From Rhynchopus euleeides (taxonomy: Eukaryota; Euglenozoa; Diplonemea; Diplonemida; Diplonemidae), in the NCBI GenBank assembly GCA_963210315.1, contig OY723264.1, forward strand, positions 1,116,001-1,180,000: a DNA stretch of 64,000 nucleotides, given 5' to 3'. Below the pieces are notes generated by a model, which saw only the letters and a list, made by a program, of their open reading frames with translations, searched no databases and was not told the DNA's origin. Made by a program: the position numbers and the translations under genes. Shown one piece after another: positions 11,951 to 23,400 of the stretch (position 1 is the stretch's first letter; the number at the start of each line of letters is the position of its first letter).

Positions 11951-12208
11951 AAGATCTTGGTATTTTTTACTAAGATCTTAGCTAAGATCTTAGTTTTTTC
12001 CCCATATTCCTTGTTGACTGACTGGAGATACACTCCCTGACGAGGCCCAGGACGATTTTTCCTGCCGGCAGCGTACGACACAATGCACGGCGTCAGCAAA
12101 CATATACTGACTGAGAGCGGTTGCGGCTGAACGGTGTTGTGACTGCATTTCATAGCTTACCTTCTCCCCCACAAATCCCTCCTGATCGCAATCTGTGCCT
12201 GTTCCTGA

Positions 12209-12823
12209 GTGTGTCTTGCTGTCGCCGATGAGCTGCTTGCCGCAAACCCCACCCCAACATGCCTCGCCACAATCATCATCCGGAAGCCGGCGCTTGTCGA
12301 CGAGGCTGTGGAGCTGGGCATCTACACGAGGCTTGCGAATGGGGAAGTGCAAGAAGAGGGCAGAAACCTGAAGCGGTCAAAGGGGGAGGTGGCGGAGGCT
12401 GTGGCGAAGTTCCGGATCCGCAATCGACAGCAGGGGCCTGGGAGTGACACAGTGCCACAGACGCAGGGACGGCAGCCCCTTCCCTCCACAGTTGAGAGGC
12501 GTGCGGCATCGGCACGGATCGCTGAGAAGGGGGCTGCCGCCAACATTCCGGAGCAGGCGAAGGTGAAGGCCTACGACCTTTCTGCACCTCTGATAGATGT
12601 GATCGACGAGTTCGACACCTGCTCACAGGTGGAGCTCGGCAAGGCACCCAGAATACGAAAGGATATTTGCAAAAAAACTAAGATCTTACCTAAGATCTTC
12701 GAAAAAAATACTAAGATCTTAATTTTTGTGCTTTTTTTCACTAAGATCTTAACAGAAAAAAAATTACGACGACGAAGACATGCTCGACGGGTTTCGGGAA
12801 GAAAAGGGGGTAAGATCTGTTGA
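12209..12823 (+). CDS. Unidentified open frame inside a TIR element
   Basis: This is an open frame of 204 codons within the 11757-12831 element. Residues ~20-150 (for example LVDEAVELGIYTRLANGE, KAYDLSAPLIDVIDEF) have ordinary protein-like composition and the GC-rich codon use of the genes here. The last ~50 residues run into the AAGATCTTA repeats and look non-coding. It may be a captured fragment or the remnant of an element protein. I recognise no domain. Confidence 0.25.
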   Translation: MCLAVADELLAANPTPTCLATIIIRKPALVDEAVELGIYTRLANGEVQEEGRNLKRSKGEVAEAVAKFRIRNRQQGPGSDTVPQTQGRQPLPSTVERRAASARIAEKGAAANIPEQAKVKAYDLSAPLIDVIDEFDTCSQVELGKAPRIRKDICKKTKILPKIFEKNTKILIFVLFFTKILTEKKLRRRRHARRVSGRKGGKIC

Positions 12824-13450
12824 TAACCATGTATGTGACAAACATCGTCCATGAAATGTGACTCTGGTTCAGGGGCTGGTCCGAAGAGAAAGTGACTGAG
12901 GTAGCCACACGGCCGAGAGGGGGGCCGAGAGTCAGCCAGCCCACCCACCCAGCGGGACCCCCTCCACGAGTGTTCCAAAACCCCGTTCTTTTGAACGTTT
13001 GAAACTTTTGCGGATCGTAGTGGGGTCACACTGTGGGTCTAGGTGCCCAGCTTCACCCATGAAAAAGCGGTCTGGTTCAGGGGCTGGTTATGGGTGAAGG
13101 GTGACTGGGTGACACACACCATGACACCCCACCCCACCCAGCGGGACCCCCTCCTCGGGTATTCCAAAACCCCTTTCTTTTGAACGTTTGGAATTTGTGC
13201 GGATCACAGTGGGGTCACTTTGATGGTGTGTGAGCCAAGTATCACCCATGAAACACGGGTCTGGTTCAGGGACTGGTCGTGGGAGAAGGTGGCTGGGAGG
13301 CAGCCAGTCCACTACACCCCACCTACCCACCCAGCGGGACCCCCCCCTCGGATTTTCCAAAAACCCGTTCTTTTGAACGTTTGGAATCTGTGCGGATCGC
13401 GATGGGGTCATTTTGGCTATGGGGTGCCCATTTACACCTATTACTGGGGA

Positions 13451-15760
13451 ACATCAATTGGGTGAAAGTACCACCTCCTGACCCCCCCCCCCCCCCCCAT
13501 CCCGAGTCGGGAGGGGGGTCGGGTAGGGGGGGTACCCCCCCCCCATACCCCCCCTCGTGACCCCCCCCCCCCCCCTGGTAGGGTGCCCGACCAGGGGGTG
13601 GGGGTCACCCAAAATTTCGAGGAAATCCTGGTGTCACCCTGAAAACCTGGGTCGCCAGCCTGACCTCAGCCCGCGGGGAGCCCCCCCCCTACCCCCCCCC
13701 CCCCCCCCCCGGAGGAAATCCGTGAACTACCAAAAATCCTTACCCCAGGGCCTGGGGGGGTACACAAACAGTGGAAATCTGCGTTCCGACAAAGAAAGCC
13801 ATTTGTCGGCAGTTATTGCTTTGTTGTTTCGACACATTTTGCTGTCACTTCACGATCCAGCAGGGGGCATGTATAGTCTGCTGATAGGGCATCAGATGTT
13901 GGAGCATCGTCAACTGATCACAAGGGCGATGCTGGTTCGAGTTTCTTTCACTGAACCGACGGGGTGCAAGGGTTGCCCCAACGTCGTAAATCACATCCTA
14001 TTCATAGGGGGCCCTCGCTACCAGTCACTGCTCGTCACAGCTCGTCAGTCAGTGAGGGGAAGTGGGCTGGAGCTCACTTTTTCTCACTCAGTCACACTTG
14101 GTAGCGAAGGCCCCCATAGGTGTGAAATATAACTGAAAGCTGACAGCACCACACGGAGCAACAGCGATTTTACCGACGACGTAAGCGGCTTCACAGCCGT
14201 ACATTTGACAGCACCGAATGATCAATAACCTTGGTACATGTTACCTCAATATTACCCAATTTCTGTCGGCTTTTTCGACTGTTTTCACCTTGCACGTCTC
14301 ACTTTTGCCTCTCTTCCAACGCGTGCTTGAGGTGCAAGTGCACTCGTGGAAGAAGTCAAGATTGTGTGCCTGGGAATTTTGTTGCCGAGTATCAACACTC
14401 GGTTTGTGGGCTTGAGCGAATGCCCAAGACGCTGCTCAATCAGAAGAAGATAGTCATCTCTTTAGTCTCCTCATGCACGACCCCCGCTTCTATTTTCCAC
14501 CCCATACCTTTCAGAAAGATTCAGTGGGGAATAGCGGTGGCCTTTCTCATCATTCCCAGAAAGAAAGAACTGGATTTAGGCACTCCAGGTCGTTTCCTGC
14601 TCAAAAGGGATCGAAAATTCTGCCAAAACACCCACTTGCCCATGCGATAGCTCCCACACACTGCCCTGGGCTGTCACCTGGTAATTTGAAGGCGGAACTC
14701 GAACAAATGGTCTTGAAATGACACGGGCGGTACAGTGAGTGGTTCACGTGGCTTCGGTACTGGTCAAGCCACACCGTGGCGGTGTTGAAAGGCTGTAGTT
14801 GCACCGATTCTGATTTTTCAAAAGATGCAACAGTAGTAGCGGTGCGAATCGAGTTCAATAGTAATACCCTCCACACGTCGTCATTCGTACAAAGAAACCA
14901 AACTCCCGAACCGAATGAAAGTACCCCCCCCCCCCCCCGACGCACCCCCTTTGTGAATGCCCCCCGCATTGTTGTCCAACAGGTCGTTTGCCTCGCACTT
15001 CCGTTCATATTTCTTTTGTAGCCTCATGCAATGAAGGAGGAAATGGAACACGGAGAAAGCAGGTCATTCGAGTTTACGGCACGCGTAGTGCCGTAATTGC
15101 AGAGCCACATCTCACCTCATCACAGGTCGAGGTGTGTGCGTTTCACCACAACCTCTCCCCTCCCCATTCCCCCGTGTTGAGTGACATGTGTCGATAGTGT
15201 TCCATTTTACCCTTCTGACACTGTCACAGAGCAATAACACAGGCTTCTTGACAAGCGTTAGAACCCAGGATGGGGCAGGGAGGCTGGCCTTGTTCACGAT
15301 AAAAACTGAGACCTTCAAAAGAATGCAATGTCGCAACCAGCACCCCAGGGCTGGCTGCCCTTGCAGGCAAGCCTTTGATAGTCGGGTTTGTGCCAAACCT
15401 GCATGTTCACCCTGAGGGTGGAACTGCGTTGGCCAGGATAGTAGTTATGACACAACTGACGCATCGTTGTGTTGCTGTAATACCGCAAACAAGCTTGGCT
15501 CATGGATGGGGAGGCGGGAACAGAGCCATGCAAGACACACTCCGGCACTTTGACGAGTTACTAACACGCCGCACGTTCGCCCCGACCCCCTACACCCCCC
15601 CCCCCTCTCACTCTGGACGCTGCCTGACTTTTAAACTTCCGAGGCAAGATGGGGGATTTGTCTTGTGCGCTACATTACGACAAACATACACAGCCCTCTC
15701 TGCAGAACACACCGGGCGGGACCTGCCCCACCTCCCTCCCTCCCCCCCCCCGCCCACACC
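13451..15760. other. Spacer without recognisable gene
   Basis: C/G homopolymer runs (13483-13720) are followed by more AT-balanced sequence. One MITE is present (14007-14115). I find no convincing coding frame. The last 150 bases are C-rich and precede the coiled-coil gene. Confidence 0.6.
14007..14115. mobile_element. 109-bp MITE, subtype B
   Basis: The target duplication is ATA on both sides. The interior has the subtype B block GGGCTGGAGCTCAC. The ends are GGGGGCCCTCGCTACC and GGTAGCGAAGGCCCCC. Confidence 0.93.
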
Positions 15761-17122
15761 ATGGGTGCGGACTATGACATGCTGGGGCAGCTGGGCGTCG
15801 TTATCCCCGACACCAAGGTCGCCGCCCCGCTGCCCCCAGCGGGGTCGCGCCACAGCGGGCACAAGATCCTCCGCCCGACAGAGAGGGCGCCCCGCCCCGC
15901 CCGCGCCGCGTCGATGCCATCCCCGATGCAGCGTACGCTGGCACCGCGCGAGGCTTCGATCTCCCCCACGCGTGTGAGGGACGTGCCGCGCTCGCCCGGC
16001 TGTTCTGTTTACTCTGAGAGGGGCCCCCCCGAGCGTACCGTGCTGAAGCTGCCCAAGGGGAGGGGTGCGTACTACGAGGAGTTTGAGGTGTACGACTCGG
16101 AGGTGCCGTCCAACATGGCGTACAACGCGCAGCTGCTGAAGGCGCGTGAGGCGGAGGGGCGGTACCGCAGGGAGATGGACGAGCGTATGATGCAGGCGGC
16201 GGTGCAGCGCGATGCGGAGAAAGAGGCGGAGGTGCGCCGCGATCTCCGCATGAAGAAGGAGCGCCAGCAGCGGGAGCTGGTGGCGGGCAATGAGGAGCGG
16301 CGCAGGGCGGAGAGCCAGCACGCATCCCGGCAGGCTGCTGAGGACCGCAGGCTGCGTGAGCGTATGGCTGAGACGTATGACCAGCACGTTGCTGATGCGA
16401 TTGGGAAGGAGCAGCAGAAGCGTGCCAACCAGGAGCGTTTCCGCCAAGAGCTGGACCGCCTGGTGCAGCAGCGTGCTGACAAGGCTGCGGGGGAGTCGCA
16501 GTATAGGATGCGCCCCGACATCGACGGCTTCCAGATCGGCGATGGGGTGGATCGTGTGGACCGTGCTGCGCAGGCGAAGATGATGCGGCGTGCCTGGGTG
16601 GAGCAGCTGGATATGAAGGAGGAGATGCAGCGTGTGGACCGCGAGCGGGACAGGCGCCTGTACGACCAGAGTGTGAATGACAGCAAGGCGCACGTCCGCA
16701 TGGTGAAGGAGGAGACGCAGCAGAGGCGTGCGAAGAACGCACACTTCATGGGATTGCAGAAGGAGATGCTGTCGCAGAAGCAGAGCCGTGAGGATATGGA
16801 GCGGCAGCGCGAGCTGATGAACGACCGCCACCGCGCGGATCGTGACCGTGATGATCATGTCCGCAAGACTCATGAGGACAAGACTCGTGCCAAGTCCTAT
16901 AAGGAGGCGTGGCGTGCGAACCTGCAGAAGCAGATGGTGGAGCATGCCGCTGCTGATGCGCGCCGCATGGCTGACGAGGGGAAACCGCATATGGCCCACA
17001 ACGGCCTGGGCATGACGCAGCCGCGCAAGATCTTGTTGCGGTGCCCCATTACCAACCAGCTTCTGCCGCCATCGGCCTTTAACTTGCATGCCAAGCCCGC
17101 TAAGCGCATCTACGTGCCCTGA
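15761..17122 (+). CDS. Coiled-coil protein of unknown function
   Basis: A single exon of 453 codons. The ATG at 15761 (context CACCATGG) was chosen over the longer open frame because the upstream part is C-rich leader. Residues ~1-100 are Pro/Arg/Ser-rich. Residues ~115-410 are very rich in Glu, Arg, Lys, Gln and Met with few Pro (for example REAEGRYRREMDERMMQA), giving a long charged helical region like trichohyalin/plectin-homology or ciliary coiled-coil proteins. The C-terminus is compact (RKILLRCPITNQLLPPSAFN). No catalytic motif is seen. A structural or ciliary role is possible but unproven. The 507-codon open frame on the other strand is its shadow. The next gene starts 281 bp downstream on the same strand. 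Confidence 0.8.
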   Translation: MGADYDMLGQLGVVIPDTKVAAPLPPAGSRHSGHKILRPTERAPRPARAASMPSPMQRTLAPREASISPTRVRDVPRSPGCSVYSERGPPERTVLKLPKGRGAYYEEFEVYDSEVPSNMAYNAQLLKAREAEGRYRREMDERMMQAAVQRDAEKEAEVRRDLRMKKERQQRELVAGNEERRRAESQHASRQAAEDRRLRERMAETYDQHVADAIGKEQQKRANQERFRQELDRLVQQRADKAAGESQYRMRPDIDGFQIGDGVDRVDRAAQAKMMRRAWVEQLDMKEEMQRVDRERDRRLYDQSVNDSKAHVRMVKEETQQRRAKNAHFMGLQKEMLSQKQSREDMERQRELMNDRHRADRDRDDHVRKTHEDKTRAKSYKEAWRANLQKQMVEHAAADARRMADEGKPHMAHNGLGMTQPRKILLRCPITNQLLPPSAFNLHAKPAKRIYVP

Positions 17123-17403
17123 CCACCACACCGCACGTTTTTCTGTCTTGCCCCCCTGCGGATTCGTTCATGTCTTTGGCAGCGCCACCACCGCTGCCTT
17201 GTATGCTGTACCACCCCCCAGTTCCGGTGTAAAAGTCGTGCCAGTAGAGAGGAGGCAGAACCGAAAGCAGTGCCCGCCCACCCCCCCACCCCCCCCGCCC
17301 CCCTCACCCCTCTTCTTCGTATTCCATGCGCTGAGGCTGAAGCCTGGGACGCGGAGCCAAGACAAATATAAACCCCCCGCACCCCCCCACCCGCAGGAAG
17401 GCG

Positions 17404-19782
17404 ATGGCAGTCGTGGCCGGAAGCAAGGCCGGGTGCCACACGTCATGCGTGCCTCAGGTGAGCCCGTTACCCCCGGTCTCCACACCGCACAGCGTCGGCA
17501 TCGGGTGCGGCACCCGCCCCTCCTTCCGCACCGGGGTAAAGGCGTTCGACGTGGAGTGCAAGGTGCTCACCCAATGCTTCGACCGACTCGCCTCCCACTG
17601 GGACAAGGCACAGGCGGAACTGAAGGACAAGGAACGCTTCGCGCTGGACCTCGCCGCCGCAGCGGGCTGCCGCCTCCAGCAGCACCACCACACCACCCTC
17701 CGCCCCTCCACCACCGCCACCGCCACACGGGACGACCTCGACATGTCACCCCTCTTCCACTCCGCGTCACCCCTCGGGAAGCGCTTTGACGAGACACGGA
17801 CCCACCCCAACCCAGCATCCACACGCCTGCCCCAACGGCCCAAGGCCCGCCCCCCCTTGGGTGACGCCGAAGGGTTCGACCCCTTCTCCATCGAGATGAG
17901 CATTATCAAGCGTGCCCTCTCCCGTGTCCAGGCGTATGCCGGTGAAGCCTTTGCCGCGTCCGCAGCTTCTCAGGAGGAGGGGACGCACCTGCGCAGCGCG
18001 AATGAGACGCTCGTTGCGGAGAACGCGCATCTCCAGTCGTTGCTGCTGCAGAGGCGGCATTCCTCAGCACCCTCAGACGGGGGCACGCCCAGCGCGATGC
18101 CCCCACCGGAGGAGCTGGACCTCGAGGGATCCGGTGGAGGCGCTGCCGGCAGCGAGAGCCTGCAACACCACACTCCGCCTCCACCCCCCCGGAGGCAGCT
18201 TCCCCCGGCAGTCGCCTTCCCCGACCCGCGCCCGCAGGGGGGTATGGTTGCGGCGCCTCTGCCTGAGATGCAGCAGAGCATCTGGGCGCATGTCCTGCGG
18301 CATCTCCTTTATGGCTCGGGGGAGTTTTGTTTTCTCGTCGATACCTCGAATTATGTGCTCTATCGGAGAACAGTTTTGGCGCGGGAGGCGGCGTCCTTCG
18401 GGATCCAGCAGGTTTCCGACGCGCTGTTCCAATTCCCCCGCCCCTGCGTGGTGGTGAAAAGGCTTGGCCTCGGAAGCAAGGCAGGCGCTGCCGCAGCAGC
18501 AGCAGCAGCAGCAGCCGCGGCAGCCCAAACGGAAACCCACCCACCCCCACCCCCCGACCCCGGCACACCTGACATCCCCCCCGATGGGGACGACGGGCTG
18601 CAAACCTCCCTCGAGTCGGGCGACCCCGCCAACACACCCCACCACACGACCCTCCCCACCTCCACCTCCGCCACCACACTCCCTGGCGTGGGGAGCACCG
18701 GAGGCGCAGGCTGCAGGGCGCAGCGCCTCAGCGGGGTACCCGCATTTCACATCATCCCGGGGCAGGCAGCTGAGAGGAACCCATGGGACCCGCTGGGAGG
18801 GCCTGCTCTGGGGGCGTCGGGGGGGCCGGGCAGCCACACCTCTTCTCAGGAGGACAGGCTGAGGGTGTCCGCCATGAAATCCTACGGCTGCCCGGTGCCG
18901 GAGGTGGGGAGATGCGCGACGCCTGCGGAAGGGATAAAGTCTGTCAATCGGAACCCCGGCTGCCCCAATTCTTCAAAGGGGGGTGGCGGTGCGAAGGGTG
19001 ACGCTGCCGCCCTCCCCCACCCGAAGGGTGGCGACCCGGATAGCGGCAGTGCCCCTGCAGAGACCTGCCGCGCCCTGCTGGGCGGGAGATACGGCGTAGT
19101 GTCCTTCCTCGGCACCTCCGGGTTTGAAGCCCCCTTTGCAAACCCCGCGGTGGGGCAGATCAAGGTTGCCGTCTGCTGCTCCTCGGTGTGGGGGCAGAGC
19201 GACCCTGCAACCCTCCTCGACGAGCGCCTCTCCTTCTTCTGCACGCGGAACCTCCGCAACCAATGGGTGGTGATCGACCTGCTCGACAAGGTGGTCCACC
19301 CGCAGGCCTACACCCTGGTGTCCTTCCACCCCATCCTCTCCGGGTATTACCCGCGGGAGTGGTGCTTCGAGGGTTCTGTCGACGGCCTCCACTGGGTTGT
19401 CCTCCGATCCCACGTTGACGATCGCACTTTAGGGCGGCAGGTGCCTGTGGCGACCTTCTCCCTGGGCGACCCAGAGAGCCTGTCGCGGTTGCGCAAAGGG
19501 AAGGCATCTGCGCCAGCTGCGGATACGCCTGTTCCGGCAGAGGAGCCTGGGTTGGACTACTTCCGTATGTTCAGGGTGCGGCAGACCGGGGCGAATTCAT
19601 TCGGGTCGCATGAGCTGCAGATCAGCAGCATCGAGATCTACGGGGATGTGCTGTATGTCGAGCCGTCCTTCGAGGTGGCGAGCCCGGTGCAGCCGACGCC
19701 GCGTGACATCGACACGGAGTGGGACGAGTCGTGGCAGCTCCCTGCAGACACCAAGGGGAAGGGGAAGGGGAAGAAGAGGTAG
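17404..19782 (+). CDS. Protein with C-terminal F5/8C (discoidin)-like domain
   Basis: A 792-aa single-exon frame. Residues 1-550 are largely low-complexity (Pro, His, Gly, a poly-Ala tract near residue 360), with one helical stretch at ~35-75 and another at ~165-215. Residues ~559-765 match the galactose-binding-like domain of BTB and HECT ubiquitin-ligase proteins: a start near LGGRYGVVSFLGTSG, the core NQWVVIDLLDK, then EWCFEGSVDGLHWVVLRSH, and FRMFRVRQTGANSFGSHEL with SSIEIYGDV at the end. In known proteins this fold binds ligands or partners. No BTB, RING or HECT domain is seen, so its partner is unknown. It ends in a Lys/Gly-rich tail. Confidence 0.75.
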   Translation: MAVVAGSKAGCHTSCVPQVSPLPPVSTPHSVGIGCGTRPSFRTGVKAFDVECKVLTQCFDRLASHWDKAQAELKDKERFALDLAAAAGCRLQQHHHTTLRPSTTATATRDDLDMSPLFHSASPLGKRFDETRTHPNPASTRLPQRPKARPPLGDAEGFDPFSIEMSIIKRALSRVQAYAGEAFAASAASQEEGTHLRSANETLVAENAHLQSLLLQRRHSSAPSDGGTPSAMPPPEELDLEGSGGGAAGSESLQHHTPPPPPRRQLPPAVAFPDPRPQGGMVAAPLPEMQQSIWAHVLRHLLYGSGEFCFLVDTSNYVLYRRTVLAREAASFGIQQVSDALFQFPRPCVVVKRLGLGSKAGAAAAAAAAAAAAAQTETHPPPPPDPGTPDIPPDGDDGLQTSLESGDPANTPHHTTLPTSTSATTLPGVGSTGGAGCRAQRLSGVPAFHIIPGQAAERNPWDPLGGPALGASGGPGSHTSSQEDRLRVSAMKSYGCPVPEVGRCATPAEGIKSVNRNPGCPNSSKGGGGAKGDAAALPHPKGGDPDSGSAPAETCRALLGGRYGVVSFLGTSGFEAPFANPAVGQIKVAVCCSSVWGQSDPATLLDERLSFFCTRNLRNQWVVIDLLDKVVHPQAYTLVSFHPILSGYYPREWCFEGSVDGLHWVVLRSHVDDRTLGRQVPVATFSLGDPESLSRLRKGKASAPAADTPVPAEEPGLDYFRMFRVRQTGANSFGSHELQISSIEIYGDVLYVEPSFEVASPVQPTPRDIDTEWDESWQLPADTKGKGKGKKR

Positions 19783-20413
19783 ACATCCATGGGAGGAAGA
19801 GGAGGAGGAGGAGGATGGTTGGAGTGTTGTCTGGGGGTGGGGTGGGTGGTGCTCGATGTGTGTGTCTGGCAGTGGGGAGTGTCACCAAAGGGGGGGGGGG
19901 GGGTAGTGGTGATCCGGTGTGTGATCTGCGCTGCCCGCATAAAAATAAATCGCGCGAGTTGGGTGGCTTGTCGTGATGGGCGCAGGAAGAGCGGTTCTTT
20001 TGTTTTGCCCCTCCCCCCTGGAGGTGTTAACACACTCTCAGGGGTGGGTGTGGGGAGTTTCTGCACCACGTCACTGGCGTGATGCAGGTGCCAGACCAGT
20101 CAGATGTAGCGCCGTCTCAGGCTTCCGCCTGCCAGATGTGTGCCCTTCCCTAGCCTAGCCCGAGTGCGCGCCACTGCAACCACCTGCATGCTCCATACAC
20201 CCTCAAGCTGATCCTCGCGCCCACCCTTCATTCATTCTCCAGTGCACCCTTTTGTCGCGATAATATATCTGAGTCCTTTGGGGGCGGTGTGTTCGTTTGT
20301 TGTTTTTGTTGTACAACCACCAACCAATGCAGGCACCGTGCTGGGCTGTGCCCCGCACAGCGTACACAGCCAAGGTGTGGGGCGCAGGTGGGCAAGGCGG
20401 CGGGGGCGTCGCC
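19783..20413. other. Spacer between the F5/8C-like and HAD-like genes
   Basis: It contains a poly-G run near 19890, an AAAATAAAT block near 19942 that could serve as a polyadenylation signal, and probably the leader of the next gene. The frame of the next gene is open upstream to an alternative ATG at 20327. Confidence 0.5.
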
Positions 20414-23400
20414 ATGGGGGGCGCCTTTGCCGATTTCTTCTCGGCACAGGGGATGGACATAGAGAGCGTGTCGGACAACCTGGCTGATGCGCTGCAACGA
20501 CATCTCGAGAACGCGCTGCATGCTGTCGGTGGCGACACCAGCAAAGTGGTATGCAAGAAGGGCGACACAACAGGGCAGGGGAGGGGGCAACATGCTTGGA
20601 GCAGTTCGGTCGGCACGATGGGGAAAACAAGACACACAGCGGTCTCCCGTCCGTCAGACCACACCTTTTGGGGGGGGGGGGGGGCAGTGTTGTTAGGGTG
20701 GGTTTAAACTCGGGTTTAAACCGGGTTTTTATTGGGTTTTTATGGTTTTTATTCCTGAGATTTCTCGGGTTTAAACTCGGTTTTTTGGGGGGGGGGGAGC
20801 GGGGGGTTTTTACTCTACCGAGGGTATCCCGAGAGAATGTCACCCCCTCGAGGGCCCAGGGCCGAGGGGGGGTGACATTCTTCCCATCCGCGACACAGGG
20901 CAACCGTTGAAGAATGTCACCCCCCAAGCGGAGGCCGAGGGTGACATTTTCTCGGGGTACCCTATTTACCACCTCTACCATCCCAGCGCAGACTCCGAAG
21001 ACAAGTAAAAAATGGCTGGCGGCAGTGATACCGTACCCAGTGTAGTCAGGCCTGCCCAAACAGGTAGTGCATGGTTTGGGCTGAATTAATTTCGAAAAAT
21101 GGGAAGGTAGTGCCGGCACGACCTGCCGGCACTACCTGGATTATTTTTCAAGTGGGGGATGAGGATGGGTCCTCTGGAACCACCCCCTTCTTCCTGTGTT
21201 TTTCAGCCCAAACCTGGGGTTTTCCAGCCAAAACCCGGATATTGTCCCCGCTCAGAGCCAGATGTTCGCTATCGTGGCCTCCGGCGGCTGGGGGGCTCCG
21301 CCCCCCAGACCCCCCCTGTGCCGTATGCCTGCCTCGTAGATAGTCCTTTGGGTGCACAGCGAATGGAATTCAGACCACCCTCGTAGGCTCAGCAAGACGG
21401 CAGCTCACACAGAACAGTTACACCGCAAGGGACAACTCCGGCGGCTGGGGGGCTCCGGGTCTACCGGTAGCTGTGGACACTAGTCGGCAAGTTCATGGTC
21501 CATCCCCATGGGTGGCGCAAACGGCCCCCTCCAGCACTCGGGGGGTTCTTCATTTTTTCGAAAATTTTTGGCTGGCACTACCTTGGTTTGGGCAGATTAT
21601 TTTTTTTTGGAGATTCCATTGACCTCACTGACCGTACCCCCAAAATGGTGGTTTTCAGTTTCGCGGAATTTGCATTTCCGGCGTTTTTCCGAACCGTGGT
21701 GGGGTCATTTGCCAGGAGCACCAGCGTAACGCCAGCGACGCCCGGAGGAGACCCCTCTCAGAAGACGTCAAAACCAGCTGCCAAACCAGCCAGGCAATGC
21801 AGGATTGTTGCGACCCCCTGACCCAGCGAGACGGAGATGACGAGGATCGTGGATGCCTGGGCAGATTTTGTACTGGCTGCCGGCCCCCCAGTGTTGGATA
21901 AATACAGGGGTCTGGCGGGAAAAATACAGACCGTCGAAAAATACATGTATTTTTCGAAAAATACACGAAAAACCCCTTCCTCCCCCCTCCCCTCCCCTCC
22001 CCTCCCCTCCCCTCCCCTATTGATGTCCCCCCCCCCCTCCCCCAGCGCTTTGCCGCTCGTGTGAGTACCGCCCTGACTGGGAGAAAGGGTAGGGCTGGTT
22101 GGGTTGGCGGAGTTGGGCGGATGGGCGAAACGGAAAAATCGACGAGGTCGCAGCGTCAGGGCGTTCTGGGCTGGCTGGTGGTGGTTGGGACAAGACCGAC
22201 GAGATTAGAAGCGGCACTGGTAGACGGGTTTTGAGGCCCCCCGCCCCCAGGTTCCCCCTGCCCACCTGGACGGACCCAAGTGCCTCACACCGGATCTCTC
22301 CCCACCCGGTGGTCCACCTGACGGATACGCGAAAGAAAAAAAAAACGAAAAATACATGAAAAATACATGAAAAGTACGCTGCAGGTGTCTCAACCAGTGG
22401 CCTCGCTGGGGGTCGGGCAAACCACAAAAAGGCGTGGTATGGTGCAACCAGGGTCGAATGCACGGCCACAGAACGTTTTCCCCCAGCAGAACTGACGAGT
22501 CCTGTCGAATTGCACTTCGAGAGGCATCGGATGTTGCTTCCTCAGGTCGCCCTGCTGGACCAATAACTCCGTATTCAAGGGATCTTGGATTGCCTTTGAG
22601 TACTTGCAAACCTGCAAGCCCGAGGAGAGCTTTGCCAGCGCGCAGTGTTCAGGAACGTCAGCACAGCTCGGCTGCGATGAAGTCCCGCTGGCCAAACGCC
22701 CGAAGAGCCTCATGTCGGAGCTGGTGTCTGTGAAAGAGTCCAGCTCTGACATAATGTCCGAGGAATCGCTTGCATTTCTGGGTATGAATGGGTGCGATGA
22801 ACAGTCGCGGACGCTCAAGGACTTGGTCACGAGACAGGCACACGACAGGGGGTCTGGGGCGCGGAGCCCGAGGCCACGGCAGTGAAAAATCTGAAAGTAA
22901 TCGAAGGCTAGTCCCCACACCGGTTGGTGCTGTATCACATCAGCGGGGATGGTCGTTCAGTTGGGACATGATGAGGCGTGCTTCGATGAAAGCGAGCCTC
23001 CAGCGCCTGATACACTGCCCATGATGACGTTGAGTCTTCATGTGCTGCGGATCATGAAAACCTGGCCGCAAAAAAGCCCCAAAAGTTGAACCCGCTGTTT
23101 CGGTGACCGCGCGCTGGAAGTGGACACTTTCATTTGTTGCGCCTGTCTCTGTAAAGTGAGCCTTGCTCATGCAGGAAGCCGGCAGTCCAGTGGAACCTGA
23201 ACAGCGGTGCAGTGCAATGGCACCGGAGTGATGGCACTCCCGCACCCGAGGTGTGTGCGGCAGGGGCGTGCCGCTGTGGTGGCGAGGATTGGTGCAGACA
23301 GCCCCGCTGTGCCTGGACTCTGCACCGCTCCCGAGGCAGTGTGCAGCAGATCTCCAGTGCGCCCTACTGTAGTACAGTGTATTTTTCCCTGTATTTTTCG

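Larger units (their letters stand above)
11757..12831. mobile_element. 1,075-bp TIR element with 6-bp target duplication
   Basis: The left end CATGGTTTTCAACAGATCTT and the inverted right end AAGATCTGTTGATAACCATG match at all but a couple of positions. TATGTG flanks both sides (11751-11756, 12832-12837), and the host satellite unit reads through across it. The motif AAGATCTTAG recurs in both subterminal regions. A MITE (11842-11950) is nested inside, and an unidentified open frame lies in the middle. The superfamily is not recognised. Confidence 0.85.
11218..13450. repeat. Satellite-like array, ~185-200 bp unit, interrupted
   Basis: Units start near 11218, 11402, 11597, 13000, 13188 and 13380. 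Each holds GTGCGGATCGTAGTGGGG, then a CCATGAA...GTTCAGGGGCTGGT block, CCACCCAGCGGGACCCCC and CCCGTTCTTTTGAACGTTTG. The third unit is split by a MITE (11619-11727) and by a 1,075-bp element (11757-12831), and it resumes exactly at the target duplications. A second, more diverged array is at 43725-44345. Confidence 0.85.

Noticed and set aside
15608-17131. 507-codon open frame on the minus strand
   Set aside because: It is the antisense shadow of the coiled-coil gene; its Leu/His-rich composition follows from the Arg/Glu codons on the + strand.
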